64,000 nt of DNA from Cervus elaphus (lineage: Eukaryota > Chordata > Mammalia > Artiodactyla > Cervidae): assembly GCF_910594005.1 (NCBI RefSeq), contig NC_057831.1, positions 42,986,001-43,050,000 on the forward strand, in the 5' to 3' direction. How positions within the stretch are numbered: the stretch's first letter is position 1; every line of letters starts with the position of its first letter. The position numbers and the translations under genes were made by a program. Under the pieces are notes generated by a model that searched no databases, was not told the origin of the DNA, and saw only the letters and a program-made list of their open reading frames with translations. Below, in pieces: positions 33,150-44,689 of the stretch.

Positions 33150-33389
33150 ATGTCACATTTTTGGCTTCCCAGATGGCTCAGTGGTAAAGAATCCATCTGC
33201 CAATGCAGGAGACCTGGTTGGATCCCTGAGTTTGGAAGATCCCCTTGAGAAGGAAATGGCAAACCACTCCAGTATTCTTGCCTGGAAAGTCCCATGGACA
33301 GAGGAACCTGGCAAGGTACAGTCCATGGGGTTGCAAAAGAGTTGGACATCACTTAGTGACTGAACAACAACAACAAAATATCACATTTT
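33150..33389 (+). mobile_element. Bov-tA SINE (third of three) with duplication
   Basis: Head ggcttcccagatggctcagt, tail agtgactgaacaacaacaac with an AAC-repeat 3' end. atgtcacatttt (33150-33161) and atatcacatttt (33378-33389) flank it with one mismatch. Confidence 0.9.
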
Positions 33390-33859
33390 ATCCCTTGGGA
33401 CAGAAAGAAAATGCAGATACAGAGCTTTGTAAGCCTGGTGATTTTCAATAAATCATAATTATACAAGTAAATTCATGAATAAATTTTAGGTAAGCAATCA
33501 AGCAACAAATAATCTTGCATATATAATTGAGTGCTCAAAGAGATGGCCATAATCCCCAGCCTATGGCCAAAAGAGTGCTTGGCGGCTCATGCCAAAGTAA
33601 GAGTTAATTTCATTTCTCATGGGTCTTACCTGCTGGAAATGCTGATATGTTGGCAGAATACAATCATGTGCCCAATTAGGCAGGCAATTGCCAGCTTTAC
33701 CCAATGCAATACAGGTGCACCTTCTTGAAAACAGAACAATTTTGTCGTTTATTCATATCACAAGGATACTGTTGAAATTCAGTCAAAAAATGAAGAGGGC
33801 AGAGAAGGTTATCAGAAGGCCGAACCATTAAGTGAAAGAAATCTCAAAGTGGGGTGGTT
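33390..33859. other. Low-copy DNA, no gene seen
   Basis: AT-rich, with no recognisable repeat or coding signal. Confidence 0.45.
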
Positions 33860-34330
33860 TTTTAAGTTAATTTTTTATTGGAGTATAGTTGCTTTATAAT
33901 GTGGTTAGTTTCTGCTGTACAGTAAAGTGAATCAGCTACATGTGTGAGTATATATATATACATCCCTTCTATTTTGGATTTCCTTCCCATTTAGTTTACC
34001 ACGGAGCACTGAGTAGAATTCCCTGAGTTGTCCAGTAGGCTCGTGTTAGTTACCTCTTTTATACATAACTTGGGTTTGATCCCTGGGTCAGGGAGATCCC
34101 CTGGAGGAGGGCATAGCAACCCACTCCAGTATTCTTGCCTGGAGAATCCCATGAACAGAGGAGACTGGTAGGCTACAGTCTGTAGGGTTGCAAAGAGTTG
34201 AACACGACTGGAGTGACTGAGCACACAGGCACATCACTAGTGTATATACCTCAATCTCTCAATTAACCCCACTGCCCTTTTCCTCCCTTGGTGTCCATAC
34301 ATTTATCCTCTATGTCTATGTAAGGATTAG
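33860..34330 (-). repeat. L1 3'UTR fragment split by a SINE
   Basis: ggagtatagttgctttataa and tttctgctgtacagtaaagt are on the left. gtgtatatacctcaatctct resumes on the right of the SINE at 34063-34225. Antisense L1 3'UTR. Confidence 0.7.
34063..34225 (+). mobile_element. Bov-tA SINE, 5'-truncated, nested in L1
   Basis: Lacks the first part of the tRNA-like head. Starts ttgggtttgatccctgggtc and ends with acacgactggagtgactgag. It lies inside the L1 3'UTR fragment. Confidence 0.85.
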
Positions 34331-34385
34331 AATGTATACAACGCATCCAGCATACAGTAGTTCCTCAACAAATGATGGCTACTTT
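34330..34385 (+). repeat. L2 or MIR 3'-end relic
   Basis: catacagtagttcctcaaca resembles the gcacatagtaggtgctcaat-type end of L2/MIR. Confidence 0.4.
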
Positions 34386-34391
34386 ATCATC

Positions 34392-34708
34392 TCATAGCTC
34401 AGCTGGTAAAGAATCGGTTGCAATGCAGGAGACCCTGGGATTCCTGGGTCAGGAAGATCCCCTGGAGAACAGATAGGCTACCCACTCCAGTATTGGACTT
34501 CCCTGGTGGCTCAGACGGTAAAGAATCCACCTGCAATGCGGGAGACCTGGGTTCGATTCCTGGGTTAGGAAGATCCCCTGAAGGAGGGTATCGCAACCCA
34601 CTCCAGTATTCTTGCCTGGAGAATCCCACGGACAGAGGAGCCTGGCGGGCTGCAGTCCACGGGGTCACAAAGAGCCGGACTCGACTGAGGGTCAAAGCAT
34701 AGCACAGC
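34392..34708 (+). mobile_element. Bov-tA SINE, double unit, well preserved
   Basis: A truncated first unit (to ccactccagtattgg) is joined to a complete second unit. The second unit keeps CpG-containing words (gggttcgattcc, cccacggacag, ccggactcgactg) that decay quickly by deamination, so it is among the youngest SINEs in the window. Both internal Pol III boxes of the second unit look intact. Confidence 0.92.
34507..34560 (+). promoter_or_regulatory. Pol III A and B boxes of the SINE
   Basis: A-box-like TGGCTCAGACGGT at 34507-34519 and B box GGTTCGATTCC at 34550-34560 have tRNA-like spacing. The B box matches the GGTTCRANNCC consensus exactly. Activity is not shown by sequence alone. Confidence 0.65.
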
Positions 34709-34894
34709 ATTGTTTTGAGTTTGTATAACCTAAGTGATATAAACATATATTTTCATTTTAAGAGAAACGGTTATAGAAGATCCCCTCATTGCCCTTCTGG
34801 GTAATCCAGAGGTAAGTCACAGAGGAAATTGCTGTGGAAGAGGTACTGCTTACTCCATTTTACTGATGAAAAATTCAAATAGGAGTCCATTTAG

Positions 34895-35200
34895 TCCTTT
34901 AGGGCTCCTAGAACAAATTACCACAGAAAGGGTAGCTTATAAATAATAGACACTTAAATCTCATAGTTCTGAAATTCAAGATCGGGGTGCCAAGATGGTT
35001 GGGGACTGGAGAAGCCCCTGTCCCAATATGCAGACTGGTGACTTCACACTGTTACCTCACACGGGGAAGGCATGAGGGAGCTCTGTGGGGTCTCTTTCAT
35101 AAGAACATGAATCCCACTCAGTGACTCCCATTTATGTGCAGAATTAACACTCCAGGGCAGTGTAGAGAGCTCTTCATACTCTGGCCTTGCTTTCCTTCTA
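34895..35200. repeat. Possible old interspersed repeat, family uncertain
   Basis: ctcctagaacaaattaccac with agggtagcttataaataata and a ctcatagttctgaaattcaa block has the form of a common old mammalian repeat. I cannot name it. A similar layout occurs at 46.7-47.3 kb. Confidence 0.45.
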
Positions 35201-35689
35201 AGATAGTAATCGTCTACCTTTCACGCCATGTTCATAACCCTCTATGTTTCTCGTCTGTGTCTTTGTGACAAAGAAGCTGGTGTCCACTTAAGCTCATATT
35301 GCTCCTTGCACAATATGTAGTTATCACTAGGATGTCGCTTCCTAGATAAGATCAATATTTCCTGGTCCATCTGCATCAAGATACAACGTGAGACCAGTGT
35401 TTACCCATGGAACATAAGCAGAAGTGTTTGGTATCACTTCTTGGCTAAAGCTGTTAGAAGCAGATGTGTCTTCTCCAAGCTCTTTCCCCTTCCACTTCTG
35501 CATGCAGAGCCCTTGAAGTCCCAGGGGATGCTGAAGTCACCAGTTGGAAGGACCCTTCATTTTAGAAATGTCAAGTTAAAAATAGTTAACTCCTGATCAG
35601 GAATAGTCGCTGTAGAATATATTGTGTGTGAGAGATTAATTTCCATTTTGTTAAGCTCCTAAAAATTTAGGATGTATATTTAGTTACAG
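35201..35689. other. Low-copy DNA, no gene seen
   Basis: No recognisable repeat or reading frame. Confidence 0.45.
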
Positions 35690-36015
35690 TAGCTGGTATT
35701 ACTTAGTAAATATCCTGTTCCATCTATCCAATCTATCCAGCATGTTCTTGCCACTTTTGGTTTCCATCATTCAAAGATGAGCTTAAATACAACTTCTTTT
35801 GCATCTCCTCCTGAATTCCTCCGTCAGTTACTATCTTCCTCCATTACATTTACCTAGGTGTTTGTCTTAGGTTATAATTCTGTCCATGGAAGTATACACC
35901 ACTAAATTATGAACTTCTATCAGTGGAAACTCTGTCTTAATCACTTCGTACCCCCTGGAGTGTCAAACACAGTATCTCACAAACAGTTGGTGCACAATAA
36001 ATGTCTGTTACATTA
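35690..36015 (+). repeat. L2 LINE 3'-end relic
   Basis: The caaagatgagcttaaatac block, a tgaattcctccgtcagttac block, aaattatgaacttctatcag and ttggtgcacaataaatgtct follow L2 3' order. Confidence 0.6.
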
Positions 36016-36869
36016 AACCAAATGAAATTGAATTCATATATCTGAATGATTAATATATTTCTTTCATTCAAGATCTTAGGGCTAGGATAAAAAAAGAAAT
36101 CTATTACTTCAGTCTTACTCTTTAACTTGGCAGATTAGAGTGAAATAAAAATGTGTCCTGAATAAAATGAAAATGCTTTGTTTTACATAAGATATAGCAA
36201 TTTTGAGCAATACATTGATTTAATGTACTTAGGCCAGTGAAAAATCTGTTGGTTTAAGCTAACCGCCATTAGTTTCAATTAAAATGTATCGATTTGGGTA
36301 AATGTTGGTTAGGATAAATGTTGCCTGACTCTGGGGAAAAAAAAAACCAAAAAACATTTACTTAAGCTTGCCTTGGAGCACAAGCAGAGAGAAAGAAGGA
36401 GGTGGCAGAACAGTTGTGGAGGAGCTAGGGAGGGAGTAGGGGGTCAAAAGCCAGATAGAATTCCTCCCTGTGCCTTTCTCCCAGGGGAGAGGGCTGATGG
36501 GGTGGCCAGTTAGGGGGTCACTGTCCTTTGACTTTATATCATCTACAATCCATATGTTAGTAAAGTGGCACTGAAACAAAAATTTACTTAAATTAGAATG
36601 CTTCTACAAAAGACCCAATCAGGTCAATTCCATTAATTCATTTAAGAAGTGAAATCATTCAAAAGTGGCAAAACATCTGGGTGTAGCTGGGAGACATTTC
36701 TCACATTTTGATCAATGGTTTTAATGCTTTTATTAGATTGAGCAATATGACAAAGCTATTTTTGTGGTTATGAAAAGTGGAATATTGGCAATTTCATATG
36801 GTTCAGCCCAGTAGATACTGCCTAAGGGTCATTAGAGAAAGAAATATTGATACAATAGCTTGCATTTTT
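36016..36869. other. Low-copy DNA, no gene seen
   Basis: Includes a GC-richer patch (36370-36540) without a recognisable product. Confidence 0.45.
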
Positions 36870-37105
36870 TAAAACTTTTTATTTTGTTTTGGGGTATAGC
36901 TGATTAACAATGTCATGATAGTTTCAGGCGAACAGCAAAGGGACTTGGCCGTACATACACATGCATTTATTCTCCCCCAAACTCCTCTCCCATCCAGCTT
37001 GCCACATAATATTGAGCAGATTTCCATGTGCTATACAGTAGGTCCTTGTTGGTTATTCATTTTAAATATAGCAATGTTTACATGTCCATCCCAAAATACA
37101 CATGA
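36870..37105 (-). repeat. L1 3'UTR fragment
   Basis: ggggtatagctgattaacaa, then ccatgtgctatacagtaggt and ccttgttggttattcatttt are antisense L1 3'UTR. A short TCTA/TCTG run follows (37105-37125). Confidence 0.72.
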
Positions 37106-37125
37106 TCTATCTATCTGTCTATTAT

Positions 37126-38019
37126 CTGTTTATCATATTTGCATTTACCATCCCAAAGATGTAAGGGTCTGGAGCAGCAGAGAAAATACCCAGTAAATAT
37201 CTGAGAATGGAGGGCAGAAATGAAGACATGAAGATGTTAGATGATGGTAGATCAGATTAGGATAAAGGGAACAAAAATAATGAAGAGTTTCAATTTATTT
37301 AACCATTTAAATGTTTGTCATTAGAAAATGAATACACTTCTTTTTCTATGTTTTTTTGATGACTAGAAGGAACCAGATGTCTTGACAATGAATACTGTGT
37401 AAAACACACATAAATTAAACAAATGCATACAAGGAAGTCTCACTGTCAAGGGTGCAGAGATGTCAATGAGAATTGGAGAAAATGATGAAGACATCTGGGT
37501 AATGCAAAAGTAGGAAGTGGGTGGGTTGTAACTGTAAGGATCTATATGTGGGGTATCTGGGCAGGAAAAGGTCATTCAGGGAGAGGAGTCATAATGTACT
37601 TAAAATATATGAAGTAAATTATTGCAAATAAAAAAGGAGAATATTTCAAAATATGAATAGGAAAAGAAAAAATTAAAGGCAATATGTTAGTAAATTTAAT
37701 TTCTTACCTCAATCTTCTGTTTCTGCGATGGGATGCAGTTACTGTTTTAGTTTATTTGTTTTCATTCTGTTTAATTGCAGAGACTATTTTACTTGCAAAT
37801 CTCTCAAGCCTACAAAAAAGGTGTTATCTTAACTGGTTGTAAATGTCAAAATGGTTCATCAGGCCCAAAGTTTATCTCCATAGTTACTAAAGAGCAACAT
37901 CTCTCTCTGAACACTGATGAGACATAAGTTCTACCATTTCAGGTTCTGACTACCTATTTCTTGTTAAAAATAATTGTACAGTGGAGTAGAAATTAGGAGG
38001 TCTCACTTTTTATCATAGA
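37126..38019. other. Low-copy DNA, no gene seen
   Basis: AT-rich. No recognisable repeat or coding signal. Confidence 0.45.
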
Positions 38020-38165
38020 TCCTGTTGCTAATTTCTGGGCAACATTTGATAAGTCCCTCAAACTCTGAAGTTTTTGATCTAAAAATTAGAGATAAACATA
38101 ATTCCTTTGTTTTTTGATTATTATAAAAATAAAATGACGTTCAGTATTTAAGAGTATTCAGTAAA
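38020..38165 (+). repeat. MIR-like relic
   Basis: ttgataagtccctcaaactc then a tctaaaaattagagataaac block in MIR order. Confidence 0.45.
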
Positions 38166-38179
38166 TATAAAAATCACCA

Positions 38180-38350
38180 CTGAGTTCCCATACTGAGCAG
38201 GTAATATGCAGGACAATTTCACATACTTTGTCTTATTTAATCCTAATGGTAGCCCTGTGATAGACATTATCTTCATGTTTAAAGAAACGAAGCTCACTTG
38301 TCAGAAGTTAAGCAATTTGTCCAAATGTAAGATAGGCATTTAGCAAATAC
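38180..38350 (-). repeat. MIR-like relic
   Basis: The ttatttaatcctaatggtag and aaagaaacgaagctcacttg blocks, then the aagcaatttgtccaaatgta block, are antisense MIR. Confidence 0.5.
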
Positions 38351-38639
38351 TTTATGAATCAATTGATGAATTACTCCCTAGTCCTCTTCTTTGACATTCC
38401 TCATATTTAATTATTTACATAAAGTAGAACCTTGCCAGTATAATATAGTGTGTCTAGGGCGAAATCTATACTAAACAGAAAAAGTCCAAATGAAACATTT
38501 GATGAGGATAAATTCACCAAAACTTCCTTCCAACTTTAGAGTTCTACTTATTTGATAAATTTTATGGTGTACATAGTCAGAGGATGCACATGGTACATAC
38601 TGATATCAAATTTGGATTTTTATTATCATTTTAATTATC

Positions 38640-39740
38640 ATCCAAGATTATTTAATGTTTATTGACTCATTCAGCCAATACACAAATGTTTGAGGGGTAT
38701 TGTGTTAAGAAGTAGGAATTCAGTGGGGGACAAAACTAGGTAGTCCCTGACTTCAGAGGGTTTTTAGAATAGTGAAAGAGATGGCTATTACTCAAACTGT
38801 CATAAAGAAAAAAAAAAAAACTTGTGAACTTGCTATTGTGGTAAATGTTAACTCTGCTGAAAGAGGACATAAAGGAAGGTTTACCTCAGTGAAAGAGAGA
38901 AGGGAAAACTTGAACGGCAATATGAGAAGTGATAAGAGAAAGGAAAGATGTCCAGGGCAGAAGGAAAAGCATAAATAAAGATCTACAGCAGGGGAGAAAG
39001 ATGGAGTGGTGAGGAAAAAGAACTTTATGCTTCCATGTTAGAGGCTTAACAGTGGTAGCCTGTCTTTTTCTTTTCCACAGAACCAATCAAGAGATGCAGA
39101 GGCAGCAGACAGATGGAGATCAGAAAGAGTAGGAGTGGCACAAAAGGATGGAGTGCTACTCACAGAAGAGTGCCCTTCACAAGGAAACAGATGAGCAGGG
39201 GATGAATAGTCCTCTGCACCCAACAGTGAAGGAAAGTGTTTTCAGGTAGAGAATGAAGAGGCAGGGCTGGACTGCAAAGTCTTGCAGGTGACTTTAAAGA
39301 AAACTACCTTTATCTTAGGAGAAATAAGAAATTAGTGAAGGATTTAAGAGTATAGGTTGTAAATGATATTTTGAAAGTCAATTTTTAGCTATTGCAAGGG
39401 GAAAAAAAAGATTGGGAAGAAGTTAGGAAATTATTGTGGAAATACAGGCTAAGAGAGTAGTTGAACTAGGATGGTGATGGTGGTGGCGATGGGGAGACAT
39501 AGACAGGCATGAGAGCGGTTTAGTACATAAAATAGCCAGGATTTGTTAAAGGGTTTGGAGTGGGAAATAATGGGGATGTTGAAAATGATGTGTCATGGAA
39601 AATGATGGATGGTGGTTTGATTTAATGAAACAGAAAACTGAAAAAGAACCAAGGGAGGGAAGGGAAGATTATTTGGAGAGGGAAGATTGTAAGTGAATGT
39701 TTGAGTTGACCGAGTACTAGATGCCTTTGAAATTGGTCAA
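38640..39740 (+). repeat. L2 LINE relic
   Basis: tattgactcattcagccaat and gaattcagtgggggacaaaa mark one conserved L2 stretch. cagggctggactgcaaagtc and gaaattattgtggaaataca mark a later one. It is purine-rich, old and patchy. A 15-A run occurs near 38806-38820. Confidence 0.5.
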
Positions 39741-40671
39741 TATCATTTGCCTCCTTGTTAATATTTCAAAATTAATTCACACACTTGATTTATCCCAGCC
39801 ATATTGTTTATACTAGCTAATTACATGGCAATTTTTTTTCAGATCTGTCAAGTAATCATTATAAACTTTATAATAGTGGAATATAAATCAATGTACCTTT
39901 AGTGTGCTTATAACTAAATTGCTGCTTTATTTGGAATTATTTTAGATTTTGAAAGCTGATTTTTTGCGGTTCTTACTTAGATGTTTTATTTCTGTGATAT
40001 AATCACCACTCCTTCTCAGTAGCTCTTATGGAAATCCTATTTGAAATAGCATGGTGGAATTTGATGGCAATCTTTCTTGAGTCTAAACAAAGGTAATTTC
40101 TTTTACACTATCATGCATTTGAGGATTCATCAGCAATGTTGGGAAGATTTTACAAAGGCAGGGAATCATGTGCAGTCAAGTTTTTTCAAGAAAAGAAGCT
40201 TAGAATGATTTGCACAGGACCACTGAGTTTAGAAGGAGCTGCAATTTCCTTGCCTTCCAGTAAAGCCACAGTAAAAACATCCCGTTAAAGTAGAATGTGC
40301 CCTGTATTTACATAAGGTTTATAAGAAAACTCCTTTCTTTCCCTAGATTTTCCCCAAAGTTTATCCACTATTTGTCACCCCAAATGTTAGTCTTTACTTC
40401 AAATCTAAGATCTAATTGCTGATGGTGAAATTTAACTCTTTTTATTTTCCTTCTCCTTCCATTTTTTCCCCCTGAATGAGTAGTTTTATAGAGGTAATTT
40501 TCTAAGTTCAAATCTATCAACTGTTCTAAGGCAAATAGACAGAGCTGAAGGATATTGCACTTTAAGCAGAATCTAAAGAAAATTTTTCACTCATGGTAAT
40601 AGCTTAAAATATTTTCATGGAATTTTGAGGGGAATATTCAAGTGCAAAGAAACATCAATTTCTAAGTAGTT
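39741..40671. other. Low-copy DNA, no gene seen
   Basis: AT-rich. Nothing recognisable. Confidence 0.5.
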
Positions 40672-40820
40672 CATGGAACTCACAGAGAAGGCAATGGCAC
40701 CCCACTCCAGTATTCTTGCCTGGAAAATCCCATGGATGGAGGAGCCTGGTGGGCTGCCGTCCATGGGGTCGCACAGAGTCGGACACGACTGAGCGGCTTA
40801 GCAGCAGCAGCATGGAACTC
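40672..40820 (+). mobile_element. Bov-A-type SINE, young, with exact duplication
   Basis: A 129-bp unit (gagaaggcaatggcacccca to cacgactgagcggcttagca) with a GCA-repeat tail. catggaactc flanks it exactly (40672-40681, 40811-40820). CpGs in gtcgcacagagtcggacacg are retained. It lacks a tRNA head and corresponds to the Bov-A class, which depends on BovB-type 3'-end recognition. Confidence 0.93.
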
Positions 40821-41109
40821 TGACATAGGCAGCACTTAATTATACCTACCAATGGAGGAAAGTCTAGAGATATGAAACCCTCAACCAGTAATTTCAATGT
40901 CTTCACTAAAATTTCCACTAAATTTCACTAAATTGAACTGATTTTCAAAGCTCCTTTTCTTTAGCCTCTGCCCTTCTTGTTAAAGAGTTTCTAACAATCA
41001 CATTGGCATGGTTAATATCAAGAAGAATAAAAGAAGGAAAGTGAAAGAAGGGACACAGCTTGTAAATTGAATTATATACAAAAATCGATCTTCAGATCTA
41101 TTTGTTTTT

Positions 41110-42480
41110 ATTCAGTCACAGAATCTTGTTGGACTCTTTGAAACCCCATGACTGCACCACTCCAGGCTTCCCTGTCCATCACTATCTCCCAGACTTTGCT
41201 CAAATTCATATGCCCTGAGTTGGTGATGCTATCTAACCATCTCATCCTCTGCCACCTCCTCCTTTTGCCTTCAGTCTTTCAGAGTATCAGGGTCTTTTCC
41301 AGAGAGTCGGCTCTTTGCATCAGGTGGCCAAAGTATTGGAGCTTCAGCTTCAGCATCCATCCTTCCCGTGAATATTCAGGGTTGATTTTCTTTAGGATTG
41401 ACTGGTTTGATCTTGCAGTCCAAGAGACTCTTAAGATTCTTTACCAGCACAATTTGAAAGCATCAGTTCTTCAGTGCTCAGCCTTCTTTATGTTCCAATT
41501 CTCATATCCACACACGATTACTGGAAAAAACCAAAGCTTTGACTATACAGATCTTTGTTGGCAAAGTGACGTCTTTGCTTTTTAATACACTGTCTAGGTT
41601 TGTTATAGCTTTCGGTCCAAGGAGTAAACACCTTTTCATTTCATGGCTGCAGTCACCATCCTCAGTGATTTTGGAGCCCAAGAAAATAAAATCTCTCACT
41701 GCTTCCACTTTTTCCCCTTCTATTTGCCATGAAGTGATGGGACTGGATGCCATGATCTTAGTTTTCTGAATATTGAGCTTTAAGCCAATTTTAATTTTTA
41801 AGCCAACTTTTCACTCTCTTCTTTCACCTTCATCAAGAGGCCCCTTAGTTCCTCTTACTTTCTGCCATTAGAGTGGCATCATCTGCATATCTGAGGTTGT
41901 TGGTATTTCTCCGGGCAATCTTGATTCCTGCTTGGGATTCATCCAGCCAGACATTTTGCATAATTTACCTTGCATATAAGTTAAACAAGCAGGGTGACAA
42001 TATACAGCCTTGTGGTACTCCTTTCCCAATTTTGAACCAGTCTGCAGTTCCATGTAAAATTCTAACTATTGTTTCTTGACCCATGAACAGGTTTCTCAGG
42101 ATGCAGGTAAGGTAGTCTGGTATTTCCATCTCTTTAAGAATTTTCCACAGTTTGTTGTGATCCACACAGTCAAAGACTTTTGTATTGTAAATGAATTTTT
42201 CTAGAAATCCTTGGTTTCTGTATGATCCAGTGAATGTTGGCAATTTGATCTCTGGTCCCTCTGCCTTTTCTAAATCCAGCTTGTACATCTAGAAGTTCTC
42301 GGTTCACATACTGCTGAAGCCTAGCTTGAAAGATTTTAAGTATAAGCTTACTAGCATGTGATATGATCTCAGGTGTGTGGTGGTTTGAACATTTTTGCAC
42401 TGCCCTTATTTGTGACTGGAATGAAAAACTGACCTTTTTCAGTCCTGTAACCACTGCTAACTTTTTAAAATTTGCTGATA
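41110..42480 (-). pseudogene. BovB reverse transcriptase pseudogene
   Basis: In broken minus-strand frames the palm reads DVQAGFRKGRGTRDQIANIH (near 42290-42230), VDHNKLWKILKEMEIPDYLT (near 42165-42105) and GVPQGCILSPCLFNLYA (near 42020-41970). ITSWQIEGEKVEAVRDFIFL follows (near 41745-41690). The YADD region (near 41885) survives only in a shifted frame. Frame changes occur between each block. Confidence 0.86.
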
Positions 42481-42484
42481 TATT

Positions 42485-42836
42485 GAGTACCGCACTTTTT
42501 TAAAATTTGTTTTTTAATTGAAAGATAATTGCTTTACAGAATTTTGTTGTTTTCTGTCAAACATCAACAAGATTCAGCCATAAGTGCACCCATGTCCCCT
42601 CCCTGCCAAACCTCCCTCCTTCCTCCCTCCCCATCCCACCCTTCTAGAAGGTTACAGAGAACCTGCTTGAATTCCTTGAGTCATAGAGCAAACTCCCATT
42701 GTCTATCTATTTTACATATGGTATTGTGAGTTTCCAGGTTACCTTCTCCACACATCTCACCCTCTTCCTCCTCCCCTCCCCCTGTGCCCATGAGTCTGTT
42801 CTCTATATCTGTTTCTCCACTGGAGTGCAGCACTTT
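42485..42836 (-). mobile_element. L1 3'-end insertion inside BovB
   Basis: 324 bases of ruminant L1 3'UTR in antisense, with the T-rich (tail) side on the left. Flanked by gagtaccgcacttt (42485-42498) and gagtgcagcacttt (42823-42836), two mismatches in 14. The BovB reads on directly across. Confidence 0.87.
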
Positions 42837-42899
42837 AGCAGCAGCATCTTTAATATTTTAAATAGCTCTGCTTGAATTCCATCACCTCCAGATCTATTT

Positions 42900-43579
42900 A
42901 TTAGCTCTATTTGCAAAATGCTTAAATATGCAATTTCACATTAAATACAAAATACATTACAACATTATTCTCTATCATGTAGAAATTGATGTGAGAAGAT
43001 ACATTATTGGGCCTAATAATTCCCACCCAGTGGCCTGAAACTTGAGGGGAAAGAAAAATAACAACTCAGCTGTGCTGTAAAGATAATTCTACATTGGATT
43101 TAAGTAATACTTCCTCTTAAAGTCTTCTCAGGCTGGAAAATGTACGGTACTCCCATTGTTCTATTAGGATAAACACATTTTAGAAACACTTCGGCTCTGT
43201 TTTTGTTTTGTCAAAACAGCAACAAAAACCAGTAACAGACAAAAATAGAAAGTGTGGCTACAAGATTACTCAGGATGCAATTATTCTGATTGTTATTTCA
43301 AGGGTTATGATAAGTTATCTGCAGTTATATGGAGACTCTATTGCTACATAGGCCAGGAAATTTGGTCTGTCTTAAAGACACACTTTACATTGGTAGTGAA
43401 AACCATTGCCAAGAAAATGATAATGAAACAGTACTATTTTACCCTACTGATACTGATTAATGTGTCTCATCCATCACATTTGAATCCCATTCAGATCCAA
43501 AACCCATGAAATCTAAGATTTCAAGCTTTAACAGCACAGAATCATGATATCTTAAAAACAGAGTACACTGGTTTCCCTT
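42900..43579. other. Low-copy DNA, no gene seen
   Basis: An 85-codon plus frame at 43252-43509 has no recognisable domain. Confidence 0.45.
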
Positions 43580-43960
43580 CAGTGCAGTAATTCTTTTTGA
43601 AACATCCAGGGGTAAAAGCAGCTGAAGCTTCTGTTTGATAGTCCCACTGATGGAGAACTTACTACTTCACCAAGCTAATTGTTTTTCTGCAGGATTGCTA
43701 TGCGTCAAACACTCTACTTCATATGCATGCTAGTTTATCCTATCTGTTGGTCCTATTCCACTGGGGCATCACAGAATATAACTTTATTTTCATATCTCAT
43801 TTTCAAATGTCAGAAGACAGCTAGTCTAGTTCCTCCAATCATTTCCTAGAGAAATAAACACAATTCTCTCCAGGATTTTATGTAAGACGTGGTTTTCAGC
43901 TTCTTGGTCATTCAGATCTTTTCTGATCTAGACATGTGTTATTTGGTCACTGTCATTCGT
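43580..43960 (+). repeat. Possible L3/CR1-type LINE relic
   Basis: cactgatggagaacttacta, the ttggtcctattccactgggg block, agaagacagctagtctagtt and the caggattttatgtaagacg stretch follow the order of a vertebrate CR1/L3 3' region, but diverged. Confidence 0.45.
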
Positions 43961-44026
43961 GGTGGCCAAGATAATACCCTGGAAGTGGCTATAACTATAG
44001 GCAATATTTTGAAACTGTGATCTCCC

Positions 44027-44576
44027 TTACATTTTGTTGTTCAGTCGCTCAGTTGTATCTGACTCTTTGTGACCCCATGGACTGCAGCATGCAAGGCTTC
44101 CCTATCCTTCACCATCTCCCAGAGCTTGCTCAAACCCATGTCCATTGAGTCGGTGATGCCATCCAACCATTTCATCCTCTGTCGTCCCCTTCTCTTCCTG
44201 CCTTCAATCTTTCCAAGCATCAGTGTGCTGGCTAGTGAGCTGGCTCTTTGCATCAGGTGGTGGAAATATTGGAGCTTTAGTTTCAGTATAGGCCTTCCCA
44301 GGAATATTCAGGGTTGATTTCTTTTAGGATTGACTGGTTGGATCTCCTTGCAGTCCAAGGGACTCTCAAGAGTTTTCTTCAACACCTGGGCTCAAAAGCA
44401 TCAATTGTTTGGGGCTCAGCCTTCTTTATGGTCCAACTCTCACATCTATACATGACTACTGGAAAAACCACAGCTTTGACTATACAGACCTTTGTCAGCA
44501 AAGTGAAGTCTTTAATTTTTTATACGCTGTCTAGGTTTGTCATAGCTTTTCTTCCAAGGCACAAGCATTACATTAA
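44027..44576 (-). mobile_element. BovB 3' fragment
   Basis: About 530 bases of BovB 3' region in antisense, from gttgttcagtcgctcagttg to the catagcttttcttccaagg block. ttacatt flanks it (44027-44033 and 44568-44574). The coding remnant on the minus strand includes WLDGITDSMDMGLSKLWEMV (44165-44105). A short tail-like piece in the opposite sense (gttgacatgactgagcaact, near 44598) lies just beyond and is unexplained. Confidence 0.85.
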
Positions 44577-44689
44577 AATGTCATTAATCATAAAAAGTTG
44601 ACATGACTGAGCAACTAACAAAATCCTCAGGTGGTTTTAAAATTAACACTTTTCAAAACAGGATTATCTTTTATATTTTTCTTTTTATA

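Larger units (their letters stand above)
41093..42899 (-). mobile_element. BovB LINE with nested L1 tail, exact 11-bp duplication
   Basis: Minus-strand BovB from its 3' end (about 41104) back to the pre-RT region (ggaattcaagcagagctatt near 42865). cagatctattt flanks it exactly (41093-41103, 42889-42899). It is interrupted by an L1 3' fragment at 42499-42822. It is 5'-truncated and not inverted. Confidence 0.93.

Noticed and set aside
32577..33389. CRISPR-like or tandem array
   Set aside because: The repeated units are 200-bp SINEs with separate insertion signs. The genome is mammalian.
34392..34708. tRNA-like A and B boxes suggesting a tRNA gene
   Set aside because: They belong to the tRNA-derived head of Bov-tA. 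The rest of a tRNA cloverleaf is not followed and SINE sequence continues downstream.
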